Positions 1-8,014 of a stretch of 64,000 nt of DNA are shown in pieces. Under the pieces are notes generated by a model. It saw only the letters and a program-made list of their open reading frames with translations, made no database searches and was not told where the DNA came from. Where the stretch lies: contig NZ_BFAV01000045.1 in NCBI RefSeq assembly GCF_002933875.1, forward strand, positions 111,122 through 175,121. The letters are read 5' to 3'. Made by a program: the position numbers and the translations under genes. The DNA comes from Desulfocucumis palustris (lineage in GTDB: Bacteria > Bacillota > Desulfotomaculia > Desulfotomaculales > Desulfocucumaceae). The number at the start of each line of letters is the position of its first letter. The first letter of the stretch is position 1.

Positions 1-1317
1 AAGGGCATAGATTTGACCGGCTGTCTCAGGGCGGCCCGGAGAGCGGCCAGTCTGCTGGCGGAAATGGGGGCCGGGCAGGTGGCTTCCGGCGCCGTGGATA
101 ATTATCCGGCGCCCCACGTACCCAAAACCATAATTTTGAGGCCGGATAGAATTGAACACCTGGTGGGAACCGCAGTGGATTCCGATGCCTGCCGGGAGAT
201 ACTTACCGCGCTGGAGTTCGGTGTTCAGAAAAACCATCAGGGGCTTATGGTGACTGTCCCGGGGCACAGGCCCGACGTTTCCCTGGAGGTGGACCTTATC
301 GAGGAAGTGGCCAGGATGCACGGCTATGACCGGGTTCCCACCACCCTTCCCTACGGCCCCACCACCCAGGGGGCCAGGACCAGGGAGCAGTCCCTGGCCA
401 TGAAGGTCAAGGACACAATGGCGTCCCTGGGTTTTCGTGAAGTTATCACGTACAGTTTTACATCCCAGGAGGTTTTCAATAAAGTAAATCTGGCCCCGGA
501 GAGTCCGCTGCGGAACGTACTGGCCCTGCAGAACCCGCTCAGCGAGGAGCATTCCGTGATGCGCACGGTGATGCTGCCCGGGTTACTGGAGGTGCTGCGC
601 AGGAACGCCAACAGGAGGGTGACCAGTCTTTCCATTTTTGAGCTGGGTAAAGTGTACCTGTCCCGGGGGGACGCTCCTTTGCCGGAAGAGAAGCAGGTGC
701 TGTCCGCCGCGGCAATGGGCGGCACCTCCAGGGGATGGAACAAACCTTCCCTGGAAAAGGATTTTTATTATATGAAGGGAGTGCTGGAGTCCCTGCTGGC
801 TCAAGCCGGGATTTCGGGGACGTCATTCGAACCTTTCAAGGATGACCCTTCCTACCACCCGGGCCGCGCTGCCAGGCTGACCGCGGGAGAGCAATTACTG
901 GGCGTGCTGGGGGAAGTACACCCCGATGTGGTGGAAAATTACGAACTTCCCGGCCGGGTGGTGGCCATGGAAATTGATTTCGGCATAATGGCCTCGCTGG
1001 CGGGAAAAGCCGGCAAATACAGGCAGATACCCCGTTTCCCCGGCATAGAGAGGGACCTGGCGGTGGTGGTTGAACTCCAGGTGCCGGTAAGGGAAATAAT
1101 AGGGGTTGTCAAAAAATCCGGGGGCAATTTGCTTCGCCGGGTGGAGCTGTTCGACGTATATCAGGGCGAGCAGGTGCAGCAGGGCTTCCAGAGCCTGGCC
1201 TTTTCACTTACCTTCAGGGCGGAGGACAGGACCCTTACGGACGACGAGGCTGCCGGACTGATTAACACCATCCGGGAGAATCTGGCCAAAAAGTTTGGCG
1301 CGCAGTTAAGAAGTTAG
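1..1317 (+). CDS. pheT: phenylalanyl-tRNA synthetase beta subunit, 3' part (5' end outside window)
   Basis: Beta subunit of the alpha2-beta2 enzyme that charges tRNA-Phe in the cytoplasm. The reading frame is open from base 1, so the N-terminal tRNA-binding-like and B3/B4 editing domains lie upstream of the window. The 438 residues present show a B5 domain (about residues 41-115, with HGYDRVP), the catalytic-like core (VITYSF, LPGLLEVLRRN) and a C-terminal ferredoxin-fold anticodon-binding domain from RFPGIERDLAVVV (about 347) to the TAG stop. Full-length family members have about 800 residues. The internal ATG/TTG codons near the left edge are not the true start. zapA follows after 79 nt, a common Firmicute arrangement. 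Confidence 0.97.
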   Translation, partial: KGIDLTGCLRAARRAASLLAEMGAGQVASGAVDNYPAPHVPKTIILRPDRIEHLVGTAVDSDACREILTALEFGVQKNHQGLMVTVPGHRPDVSLEVDLIEEVARMHGYDRVPTTLPYGPTTQGARTREQSLAMKVKDTMASLGFREVITYSFTSQEVFNKVNLAPESPLRNVLALQNPLSEEHSVMRTVMLPGLLEVLRRNANRRVTSLSIFELGKVYLSRGDAPLPEEKQVLSAAAMGGTSRGWNKPSLEKDFYYMKGVLESLLAQAGISGTSFEPFKDDPSYHPGRAARLTAGEQLLGVLGEVHPDVVENYELPGRVVAMEIDFGIMASLAGKAGKYRQIPRFPGIERDLAVVVELQVPVREIIGVVKKSGGNLLRRVELFDVYQGEQVQQGFQSLAFSLTFRAEDRTLTDDEAAGLINTIRENLAKKFGAQLRS

Positions 1318-1396
1318 TGTTAATTATGGGACTCCGGCAGGAATATGAAATCTTTTTGCAGAAATTAGCACTGTTAAACCCATGGGAGGTGGTTTC

Positions 1397-1657
1397 ATGC
1401 CCGGTGAGGTTAACAGGGTGGTTGTGGATATTTTCGGCGTTCAGTACAATTTAAAGGGAGAGGAACCCGTAGAGCACCTGGAGGAACTGGCGTCCATGGT
1501 TGACAGGAAAATGAGAGAGATCAACTCCCGCAATCCCCGGCTGAATATGTCACAGGCGGCGGTGCTTGCCGCGCTTAATATTGCCGACGATTACCTGAAG
1601 CTTAAGGAAAGCGTCAATTTGGGGAAAGAGCCGCACCGGGAATCCGGCGGGGAATAA
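1397..1657 (+). CDS. zapA: cell division protein ZapA
   Basis: Small (86 aa) cytoplasmic protein that cross-links FtsZ filaments at the division ring. The sequence shows the typical ZapA pattern: an N-terminal beta segment (VVVDIFGVQYNLKG), then HLEELASMVDRKM and a long helix with ALNIADDYLKL. The start is taken at ATG 1397, because GGGAGGTGG lies 5-12 nt upstream; the earlier in-frame ATG at 1382 has no ribosome site and itself overlaps that Shine-Dalgarno sequence. It sits between pheT and polX, as in many Clostridia. A hairpin that could be a terminator follows the gene. Confidence 0.93.
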   Translation: MPGEVNRVVVDIFGVQYNLKGEEPVEHLEELASMVDRKMREINSRNPRLNMSQAAVLAALNIADDYLKLKESVNLGKEPHRESGGE

Positions 1658-1673
1658 AATAATGTGTATTCCG

Positions 1674-1706
1674 GCTCTTCCTCTTCGGGGGAAGAGCTTA
1701 AATTTT
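1674..1706 (+). terminator. probable Rho-independent terminator after zapA
   Basis: Perfect 8-bp stem GCTCTTCC/GGAAGAGC with an 8-nt loop, followed by TTAAATTTT. It would end the pheT-zapA transcript. The T run is interrupted, so termination may be partial. Confidence 0.6.
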
Positions 1707-1815
1707 ACAGGAAAAGTGCTTTGAATTGCCGGGCAAGGCTATTCTTTAGGCCCGGGGGAAATGATAATAAGGAATGTACCCAAGCCGTACCTAATTTTTG
1801 TTTGAGGTGTTTATT

Positions 1816-3528
1816 TTGCACAATATGGAAATTGCCTGGTCTTTTTACGAGCTGGCAGATCTCCTGGAATTTAAAGGCGATGATTTTTTCAAGCTAAGGG
1901 CCTACCGCAACGCCGCCAAAACCATTGCCGGGCTGCCGGAGCCAGTGGAGAGGTTATACAGGGAAAAAAAGCTGGCAAAGGTGCCGGGTATAGGCAAAAA
2001 CATACTGGCTAAAATTGGCGAGCTTGTGGCCACCGGAAAAATGGAGAAGCTGGAGAGGCTTCGCCGGGAAATACCCGGGGGAGTTCTGGAAATCATGGCT
2101 CTCCCGGGGGTGGGGGCAAAGCGGGCCAGTATATTTTACCAGCAGCTTGGGGCGGCCAGCCTCGACCAGCTGCTCCAGGCGGCCAGGGAGCACAGGATAA
2201 GAGCCCTGGCGGGTATGGGCGCTAAAACCGAGCTGGAGATAGTAAGGAATATTGACATACTGCGCAACCGGGCCGGCAGTTTTTTGCTGGGACTGGCAAG
2301 GCAGCTGGCGGATGAACTGACCGGGTTTATTAAAATGCTGCCGGAGGCCTTAAAGGTTGAGGTGGCCGGCAGCGTCCGCCGCTGGCGGGAGACCGTTGGC
2401 GATCTGGACATACTGGTGGCCTCAAGGGAGCCGGAACAGGTGCTGGACGCCGTGGCCCTTTATCCCAGGACCAGGGAAATACTGGAGAGAAAACGGAATA
2501 TAATTAAAGTGGCCACCTGGTGGGGAATTCCGGTGGAAGTGGCGGTGGTGAGCCCGGAGCAATTCTGGTTCGCCCTGCTCTGGAACACCGGGAGTAAAAA
2601 ACATCTGGAACAATTAATAAATTTGAGTCTGTCCAAGGGGTTTAAGCTGGAGCCCGGGGGGCTGTCCGGCAACGGACACCAGGCCCTCATCCCCCACTCC
2701 GAAGGCGATATTTACAGCCGGCTGGGCCTTCAGTATATCCCTCCCGAACTGCGGGAGGGCAGGGGCGAGGTGGAGCAGGCTGACGCCCACGCCCTTCCGG
2801 AACTCCTGGAAAACGGGGATATCAAGGGTGATTTGCACCTGCACAGCAACTGGAGCGACGGCGGCAATTCCATCGGGGAAATTGCGGCCCGGGCCAGGGA
2901 AAAGGGCTACAGCTACATTGCCGTGACCGACCACTCCCAGTCTTTGAAGATAGCCCGGGGGCTGACCCCGGAACGGCTGGAGGAGCAGTACGCGCTGATC
3001 GACGGGCTGAACGGAGAATATACCGACTTTACCGTACTAAAGGGAATTGAGGTGGACATACTGGCCGGAGGCGGGCTGGACTTGCCGGACCAGGTGCTGG
3101 AAACCGCCGACGTGGTGGTGGCCTCGGTGCACAGCGGCTTCAGGCAGGACCCGGAAACCATCACCTCCCGCATTCTCCAGGCTGTGGAAAGCGAACACGT
3201 GGATATAATCGGCCACCTGACCGGGAGAATGCTGGGACAGCGGGAGGGCTACGCCGTGGACGTGGAAAGGGTGCTGGAGGCGGCCGCCAGGCACGGCAAA
3301 ATAATGGAAATCAACTCATCTCCGGACCGCCTGGACTTAAACGATGAAAATGTCCGGCTGGCTCGGGAATACGGGGTTAAGATAGCCATAAACACGGACG
3401 CCCACGACTTAAAGCGTCTGGACGAGATGGAATACGGCGTTGCCACCGCCCGGCGGGGGGGGCTGGAGTCCAGGGACGTGGTGAATACCCTGGAATTGCC
3501 GGAGCTGTTGAAAATTTTGCGCAGGTAG
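1816..3528 (+). CDS. polX: DNA polymerase X family protein with PHP exonuclease domain
   Basis: Repair polymerase of the bacterial PolX type, a cytoplasmic enzyme filling short gaps, with a 3'-5' exonuclease/AP-endonuclease activity in the PHP domain (known for the Bacillus homologue). 570 aa matches the family length. N-terminal helix-hairpin-helix segments (VPGIGKNILAKIGEL, LPGVGAKRASIF), the nucleotidyltransferase core with GDLDILVAS (two metal-binding Asp), then PHP motifs DLHLHSNWSDG (from about residue 339), TDHS, and INTDAHD near the C-terminus. The start is TTG 1816, 6 nt after GAGGTG; the longer frame from 1798 would run through that site, and ATG 1825 is the alternative. Confidence 0.95.
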   Translation: MHNMEIAWSFYELADLLEFKGDDFFKLRAYRNAAKTIAGLPEPVERLYREKKLAKVPGIGKNILAKIGELVATGKMEKLERLRREIPGGVLEIMALPGVGAKRASIFYQQLGAASLDQLLQAAREHRIRALAGMGAKTELEIVRNIDILRNRAGSFLLGLARQLADELTGFIKMLPEALKVEVAGSVRRWRETVGDLDILVASREPEQVLDAVALYPRTREILERKRNIIKVATWWGIPVEVAVVSPEQFWFALLWNTGSKKHLEQLINLSLSKGFKLEPGGLSGNGHQALIPHSEGDIYSRLGLQYIPPELREGRGEVEQADAHALPELLENGDIKGDLHLHSNWSDGGNSIGEIAARAREKGYSYIAVTDHSQSLKIARGLTPERLEEQYALIDGLNGEYTDFTVLKGIEVDILAGGGLDLPDQVLETADVVVASVHSGFRQDPETITSRILQAVESEHVDIIGHLTGRMLGQREGYAVDVERVLEAAARHGKIMEINSSPDRLDLNDENVRLAREYGVKIAINTDAHDLKRLDEMEYGVATARRGGLESRDVVNTLELPELLKILRR

Positions 3529-3540
3529 CGGGTAATAAAA

Positions 3541-3560
3541 CCGCCGCGGCTATGCGGCGG
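3541..3560 (+). repeat. GC-rich hairpin between polX and the glycosylase gene
   Basis: CCGCCGC and GCGGCGG form a perfect 7-bp stem with a 6-nt loop, 12 nt after the polX stop codon. There is no T tract behind it, so it is either a weak terminator or an mRNA-stabilising structure. Confidence 0.45.
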
Positions 3561-3622
3561 ACGTATTCCGGGACTTTTCAAGGGTTAATGATAAATTCCT
3601 TTTGGAGAATTGGTGAAAGACA

Positions 3623-4201
3623 GTGAAGCATATATTACCGAGGGAGTTTTACGCCAGGGATACCGTGCTGGTGGCAAAGGAACTTCTGGGCCACGTGCTG
3701 CTGCACGAAACTCCGGAGGGGGTGACAGCCGGGCGGATAGTGGAGGCCGAGGCCTACATCCAGGGCGACCCGGCCTGCCACGCCAGCCGGGGGATGACCC
3801 CCAGAAACAGGGTGATGTTCGGGCCTCCGGGGCATGCCTATGTATATATTATTTACGGTATGCATTTCTGTTTTAATATAGTCACGGCCCCCGAAGGGGT
3901 GGGAGAAGCGGTGCTCATACGGGCGCTGGAGCCGCTGGAAGGCATTCCGCTGATGAGGGAAAGGCGGGGGAAGGAAAGGCTTAAGGAGCTGTGCCGGGGC
4001 CCGGCCATGCTGGTGCAGTCCCTTGGTATAAGCAAAGAAAACAATGGCGACGATATGGTGGGAGGAAAGCTCACTGTCTGCCAGGGCGAGTTTATAGGCC
4101 GGGACAGAATTATCGCCACCACCAGGGTGGGCGTCACCCGGGGAGCGGAGCTGCCGTTCAGGTTTTATATAAAGGACAGCAGTTACATATCCCGGAAATA
4201 A
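3623..4201 (+). CDS. 3-methyladenine DNA glycosylase (AAG/MPG family)
   Basis: Base-excision repair enzyme of the AAG (Mpg) superfamily that releases alkylated or deaminated purines from DNA. The 192-aa length fits the bacterial family. Visible are [15 protein letters not shown] N-terminus (LPREFYARD), the catalytic glutamate region [16 protein letters not shown], the [21 protein letters not shown] stretch shared with the human enzyme in pieces, and [10 protein letters not shown]. The gene begins with GTG at 3623; GGAGA lies 14 nt upstream, a rather long spacing. It follows polX by 94 nt, so two DNA-repair genes are side by side. Confidence 0.93.
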   Translation: MKHILPREFYARDTVLVAKELLGHVLLHETPEGVTAGRIVEAEAYIQGDPACHASRGMTPRNRVMFGPPGHAYVYIIYGMHFCFNIVTAPEGVGEAVLIRALEPLEGIPLMRERRGKERLKELCRGPAMLVQSLGISKENNGDDMVGGKLTVCQGEFIGRDRIIATTRVGVTRGAELPFRFYIKDSSYISRK

Positions 4202-4276
4202 AATTTAATGCCGCCCCAGGGCGTAAGAGGCGCGGTAGATAAAACATTTTAAAATATGGAGAGGAGAGAGGGAAGG

Positions 4277-5236
4277 ATGAAGATAAGAGAAATATATGAA
4301 CTGGTCATAGCCAAGGGCATGGAGAACGATCCCCGGGGTATTGACAAGGTTAAAAAACAGTTGGAGAAAGAAAAAAAGAAATACGAGGAAATGAAGGAAG
4401 AGGACAGGAAATATTACGACACCGACCGGCTGGCCAATCCATACACCGACACCCGGATTCTGGCGGGAGACCCGGAGAAGGAAGTGAAGTGCGCCCTGGT
4501 GGGCATAGATATGGAGGTGGGCGAGGTTCTGCTGGCCGACCGCCTGGTCCAGAGGGGCAGGCCCATAGATTTGATAATTTCCCATCATCCCGAGGGTAAG
4601 GCCATGGCCGCCCTGCATGATGTGATGCACCTGCAGGAGGACACCCTGGCCCAGTTCGGAGTGCCCGTCAACGTGGCCGAGGGTATAATGGCCCCCAGGA
4701 TAGGCGAGGTGAAGAGGGCTCTTATGCCCCTAAATCACAACAGGGCGGTGGATGCGGCCAGGCTGCTGGATTTCGCCCTTATGAGCACCCATACCGTGGC
4801 GGACAACATGGTCAATACATATTTGCAGAAAAAAATCGATGACAGAAAGCCTGAAACACTGGGTGATTTGCTAAAACTATTGAAAGAGGAGCACGAGTAC
4901 GCCGAGGCATCCCTGACCAGCGCCGGCCCCACCCTGGTGCTGGGTTCAAAGGAGCGCCGGGCGGGCAAAATAATGGTGGATATGACCGGGGGCACCGGCG
5001 GGTCCGAGGACGCCTACGCCAAGCTGTCCCAGGCGGGGGTGGGCACCCTGGTGACCATGCATATCGGCGAGAAGCACCGCAAGGAAGCTGAGAAAAATCA
5101 CATCAACGTGGTTATAGCCGGGCACATGGCCAGTGATTCCCTGGGCATGAACCTGCTCCTGGACCAAATTGAGGCCGGTGGCGTTGAAATAATAGCCTGC
5201 GCCGGCCTGATAAGGCATAAAAGGGGCCGGAATTGA
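4277..5236 (+). CDS. NIF3-like (NGG1p-interacting factor 3) family protein
   Basis: Predicted cytoplasmic metal-binding protein of 319 aa related to the NIF3/DUF34 family; its biochemical role is not known. Metal-site candidates are LIISHHPEG (two adjacent histidines), VTMHIGEKH and VIAGHMASDS, in the order expected for the family. The N-terminal 50 residues are rich in Lys and Glu (a charged helix, KKQLEKEKKKYEEMKEED), which is more than the basic fold needs. ATG 4277 is preferred over ATG 4256, since the stretch between them is the purine-rich ribosome site GGAGAGAGGGAAGG. Confidence 0.75.
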   Translation: MKIREIYELVIAKGMENDPRGIDKVKKQLEKEKKKYEEMKEEDRKYYDTDRLANPYTDTRILAGDPEKEVKCALVGIDMEVGEVLLADRLVQRGRPIDLIISHHPEGKAMAALHDVMHLQEDTLAQFGVPVNVAEGIMAPRIGEVKRALMPLNHNRAVDAARLLDFALMSTHTVADNMVNTYLQKKIDDRKPETLGDLLKLLKEEHEYAEASLTSAGPTLVLGSKERRAGKIMVDMTGGTGGSEDAYAKLSQAGVGTLVTMHIGEKHRKEAEKNHINVVIAGHMASDSLGMNLLLDQIEAGGVEIIACAGLIRHKRGRN

Positions 5237-5323
5237 GCTGGTCCGGCTCTATTCCAAATGCCGGGCTTGAATTTTCGCTGAGGCCCCTAAACCTTTGATA
5301 AAGGAGATACCGGAATAACAACC

Positions 5324-7858
5324 ATGAGAATAAGTTCGAAACCCGAACTGCTGGCTCCCGCCGGCGGACAGGAGGCCCTGGTGGCGGCGGTGGAAAACGG
5401 AGCCGACGCGGTGTATCTGGGCGGGCCTTTATTTAACGCCCGCCTGTCGGCGTCAAATTTTGACCGCGGGCAACTGGCCGGGGCGGTGGAGTACGCCCAT
5501 GTCCGGGGCGTTAAAGTATATGTTACGGTGAACACACTGGTGGCGGATACCGAAATGGAATCCGCCTTAAAATTCCTGCATTACTTGCAAAGCATCGGGG
5601 CTGACGCCGCCATACTGCAGGATCTGGGGCTTGCCAGGCTGGTGAGGCGGGTACTGCCGGAACTTCCCCTGCACGCCAGTACACAGATGACGGCCCATAA
5701 TTCTCCCGGGGTGCGGCAACTGCTGGAGGCGGGTTTTGACAGGATAGTGCTGGCCAGGGAAATGAGCCTTAAGGAAATCGAAGGGATCAAGAGTGCCACC
5801 GGGGCCGAGCTGGAGGCCTTTGTTCATGGGGCCCTGTGCATCAGTTACTCCGGCCAGTGCCTGCTGTCCAGCATGATCGGGGGAAGGAGCGGCAACAGGG
5901 GGCGCTGCGCCCAGCCCTGCCGGATGCAGTACGAACTGGTGGGCGGGCGGGGCAGGACCCTTGCCGGTTACAGCCCGCCCGGGGAATACCTTTTAAGCCC
6001 CAGGGATCTGAACATCAGCCGGCACCTGCCGGAATTGATAAAGGCCGGAATCAATTCCTTCAAAATCGAGGGCCGTATGAAACGGCCGGAATACGTGGCC
6101 ACCGTGGTGAGGATTTACAGGAGACTTTTGGACCGGGCCCTTTCCGGCGGGCCTTATTCCGTAAGCGAAGAAGAGAACAGGGATTTGGCCCAGATATTCA
6201 ACAGGGATTTTTCCAGCGGGTACTTTTTCGGCCGTCAGGGCGCCGCAATGATGAGCTACAAACGCCCCAACAACCGGGGCGTCAGGCTGGGCAGGGTAAA
6301 AGGGTATAACCGGGACGACCGGCTGGTGGAAATCGCCCTGGAGGAGCCCCTGCGCAAAGGGGACGGGCTGGAAGTATGGGTTACGGAGGGCGGCCGGGTG
6401 GGCTTTGAGGTGGGCGACATATTTCTGGGGGGCGCCAGGGTGGATAAAGCTCCTGCCGGAGCCTCCGTGAAATTGTCCGTCCCCGGCAAGGTAAAGCCCG
6501 GGGATAGAGTTTTTAAAACCCACGACGCGGAGCTCATCGAAGAGGCCAGGAGGACTTTTACAACCCCGGGCGGGGTTAAAAAAATTCCCCTGCGCTTTAC
6601 GGTTCAGGCCGGAATTGGCCTGCCCCTGCAGCTTACGGTGGAGGACGGGCAGGGGGGCAGGGCGGCGGCGGCCACCCCTTCCCCGGGGCAGCCCGCCAAA
6701 AAACGCCCGCTGGACAGGGAATTTCTGCTTAACCAGCTGGGCAGGCTGGGAAACACACCCTTTGCCCTGGGAGAGCTTGACGCCGATATCCGGGATGAGG
6801 TAATATATCCCGTCAGTGAAATTAACGAGGCCCGGAGAGCGGCCCTGGCGGAACTGGAGAACCGGCTGCTGGAATCCCGCCGCAGGCCGCCCCTGGAAAA
6901 GGCGGCCTTTGAAAAACGGCTGAAGGCATCGGGCCTGTACCATGAAAAACACCGGGAGGGCAAAGGAAAGACCCTGCTCTCGGTGTCCGTGGGAGATATG
7001 GCCTCCCTCAAAGCCGCGGTGGAGGCCGGGGCGGATGCCGTGTATTTCGGCGGAGACAATTTCCGCACAAAGCCGGTTGTAAAAAACAGCCACCTGGCAG
7101 AGGGATTGAATTATTGCAGGGAGCGGGGCGCGGCTTTTATATTTTCCACTCCCAGGATTACCGCAGACGCGGACCTGGAGCAAATTCTGCGCCGCCTGGA
7201 ATTCCTGGCGGGGCTCTCCCCGGACGGGGTGCTGGCGGGCAACTCCGGCATATTGAGGCTTGTAAGGTCTCATTTTCCGGATATCAGGGTGGTGTCCGAT
7301 TTCGGATTCAATGTGTTCAACCGGAGTTCTTTGGAGTATCTGCTGGAGCTGGGCTGCGCCAGGGTTACCCTGTCCCCGGAATTAACCATGGAGCAGGTGG
7401 GGAAACTGGCCCCGTATCCTTCGGAGGTGCTGATGCAGGGAGCCGTGGAGCTGATGATTTCAGAATACTGCGCCGCCGGCAGCCTGCTGGGGGAGTCGAA
7501 AAAAACTGAAAACTGTCCGGGTCCGTGCAGGGGTAACAGTCTTTCCTTAAGGGACAGGACCGGCGCGGAATTTCCGGTGGAAACCGATAATTATTGCAGA
7601 ATGCACATTTTTAATTCCCGGGATCTGTGCCTTATAGAGGACGTGGAAGGGCTGTCCGCCCTTGGCCTGGAATATCTGCGCATAGAGGCCCGGCGGGAAT
7701 CACCGGAGTACGTGGCGGAGGCCGTCAGGGCCTACCGGAGGGTTATGGACCAGGGAGGCGGCGCCCGGGAGCGGCAGGCCGCCCTGGCCAGGGAAGCCCT
7801 GATTCGTCTCAGCCCCCAGGGAATTACCAAGGGGCACTATTACAGGGGAGTACTGTAA
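5324..7858 (+). CDS. U32 family protein with two U32 halves (RlhA-like, DUF3656)
   Basis: An 844-aa cytoplasmic protein annotated in the family as U32 peptidase or collagenase-like protease; related RlhA hydroxylates a cytidine in 23S rRNA, so an RNA-modifying role is more likely than proteolysis. The N-terminal TIM-barrel half begins PELLAPAGG and has the U32 signature EAFVHGALCISYSGQC (about 165-180) with further cysteines CAQPC for a probable Fe-S cluster. A middle DUF3656-like region follows (about 380-520). A second, diverged barrel (VEAGADAVYFGG, then SEYCAAGS, CPGPC) fills the C-terminus. It starts at ATG 5324 with AAAGGAGAT about 15 nt upstream. mutS2 follows on the same strand. Confidence 0.9.
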   Translation: MRISSKPELLAPAGGQEALVAAVENGADAVYLGGPLFNARLSASNFDRGQLAGAVEYAHVRGVKVYVTVNTLVADTEMESALKFLHYLQSIGADAAILQDLGLARLVRRVLPELPLHASTQMTAHNSPGVRQLLEAGFDRIVLAREMSLKEIEGIKSATGAELEAFVHGALCISYSGQCLLSSMIGGRSGNRGRCAQPCRMQYELVGGRGRTLAGYSPPGEYLLSPRDLNISRHLPELIKAGINSFKIEGRMKRPEYVATVVRIYRRLLDRALSGGPYSVSEEENRDLAQIFNRDFSSGYFFGRQGAAMMSYKRPNNRGVRLGRVKGYNRDDRLVEIALEEPLRKGDGLEVWVTEGGRVGFEVGDIFLGGARVDKAPAGASVKLSVPGKVKPGDRVFKTHDAELIEEARRTFTTPGGVKKIPLRFTVQAGIGLPLQLTVEDGQGGRAAAATPSPGQPAKKRPLDREFLLNQLGRLGNTPFALGELDADIRDEVIYPVSEINEARRAALAELENRLLESRRRPPLEKAAFEKRLKASGLYHEKHREGKGKTLLSVSVGDMASLKAAVEAGADAVYFGGDNFRTKPVVKNSHLAEGLNYCRERGAAFIFSTPRITADADLEQILRRLEFLAGLSPDGVLAGNSGILRLVRSHFPDIRVVSDFGFNVFNRSSLEYLLELGCARVTLSPELTMEQVGKLAPYPSEVLMQGAVELMISEYCAAGSLLGESKKTENCPGPCRGNSLSLRDRTGAEFPVETDNYCRMHIFNSRDLCLIEDVEGLSALGLEYLRIEARRESPEYVAEAVRAYRRVMDQGGGARERQAALAREALIRLSPQGITKGHYYRGVL

Positions 7859-8014
7859 GGCTTCCGGCCGGGGCGCCGCGAAGGCGTTCCGCCACACCTT
7901 TACACCGCGCCCGCCAAAGGGTATTTTGCATATATTTAAGGATAGTTGCTACTCAGTCAGTTTTACATCGGGCCATCCATGGGCTTGATAGCAAAATCAA
8001 AAGGGGAAGTACCG

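Noticed and set aside
5993..7273. Long reverse open frame of 426 codons inside the U32 gene
   Set aside because: It is the antisense shadow of a well-conserved GC-rich gene, has no ribosome site, and its translation is low-complexity (Gly, Pro, Arg, His) without any family motif.
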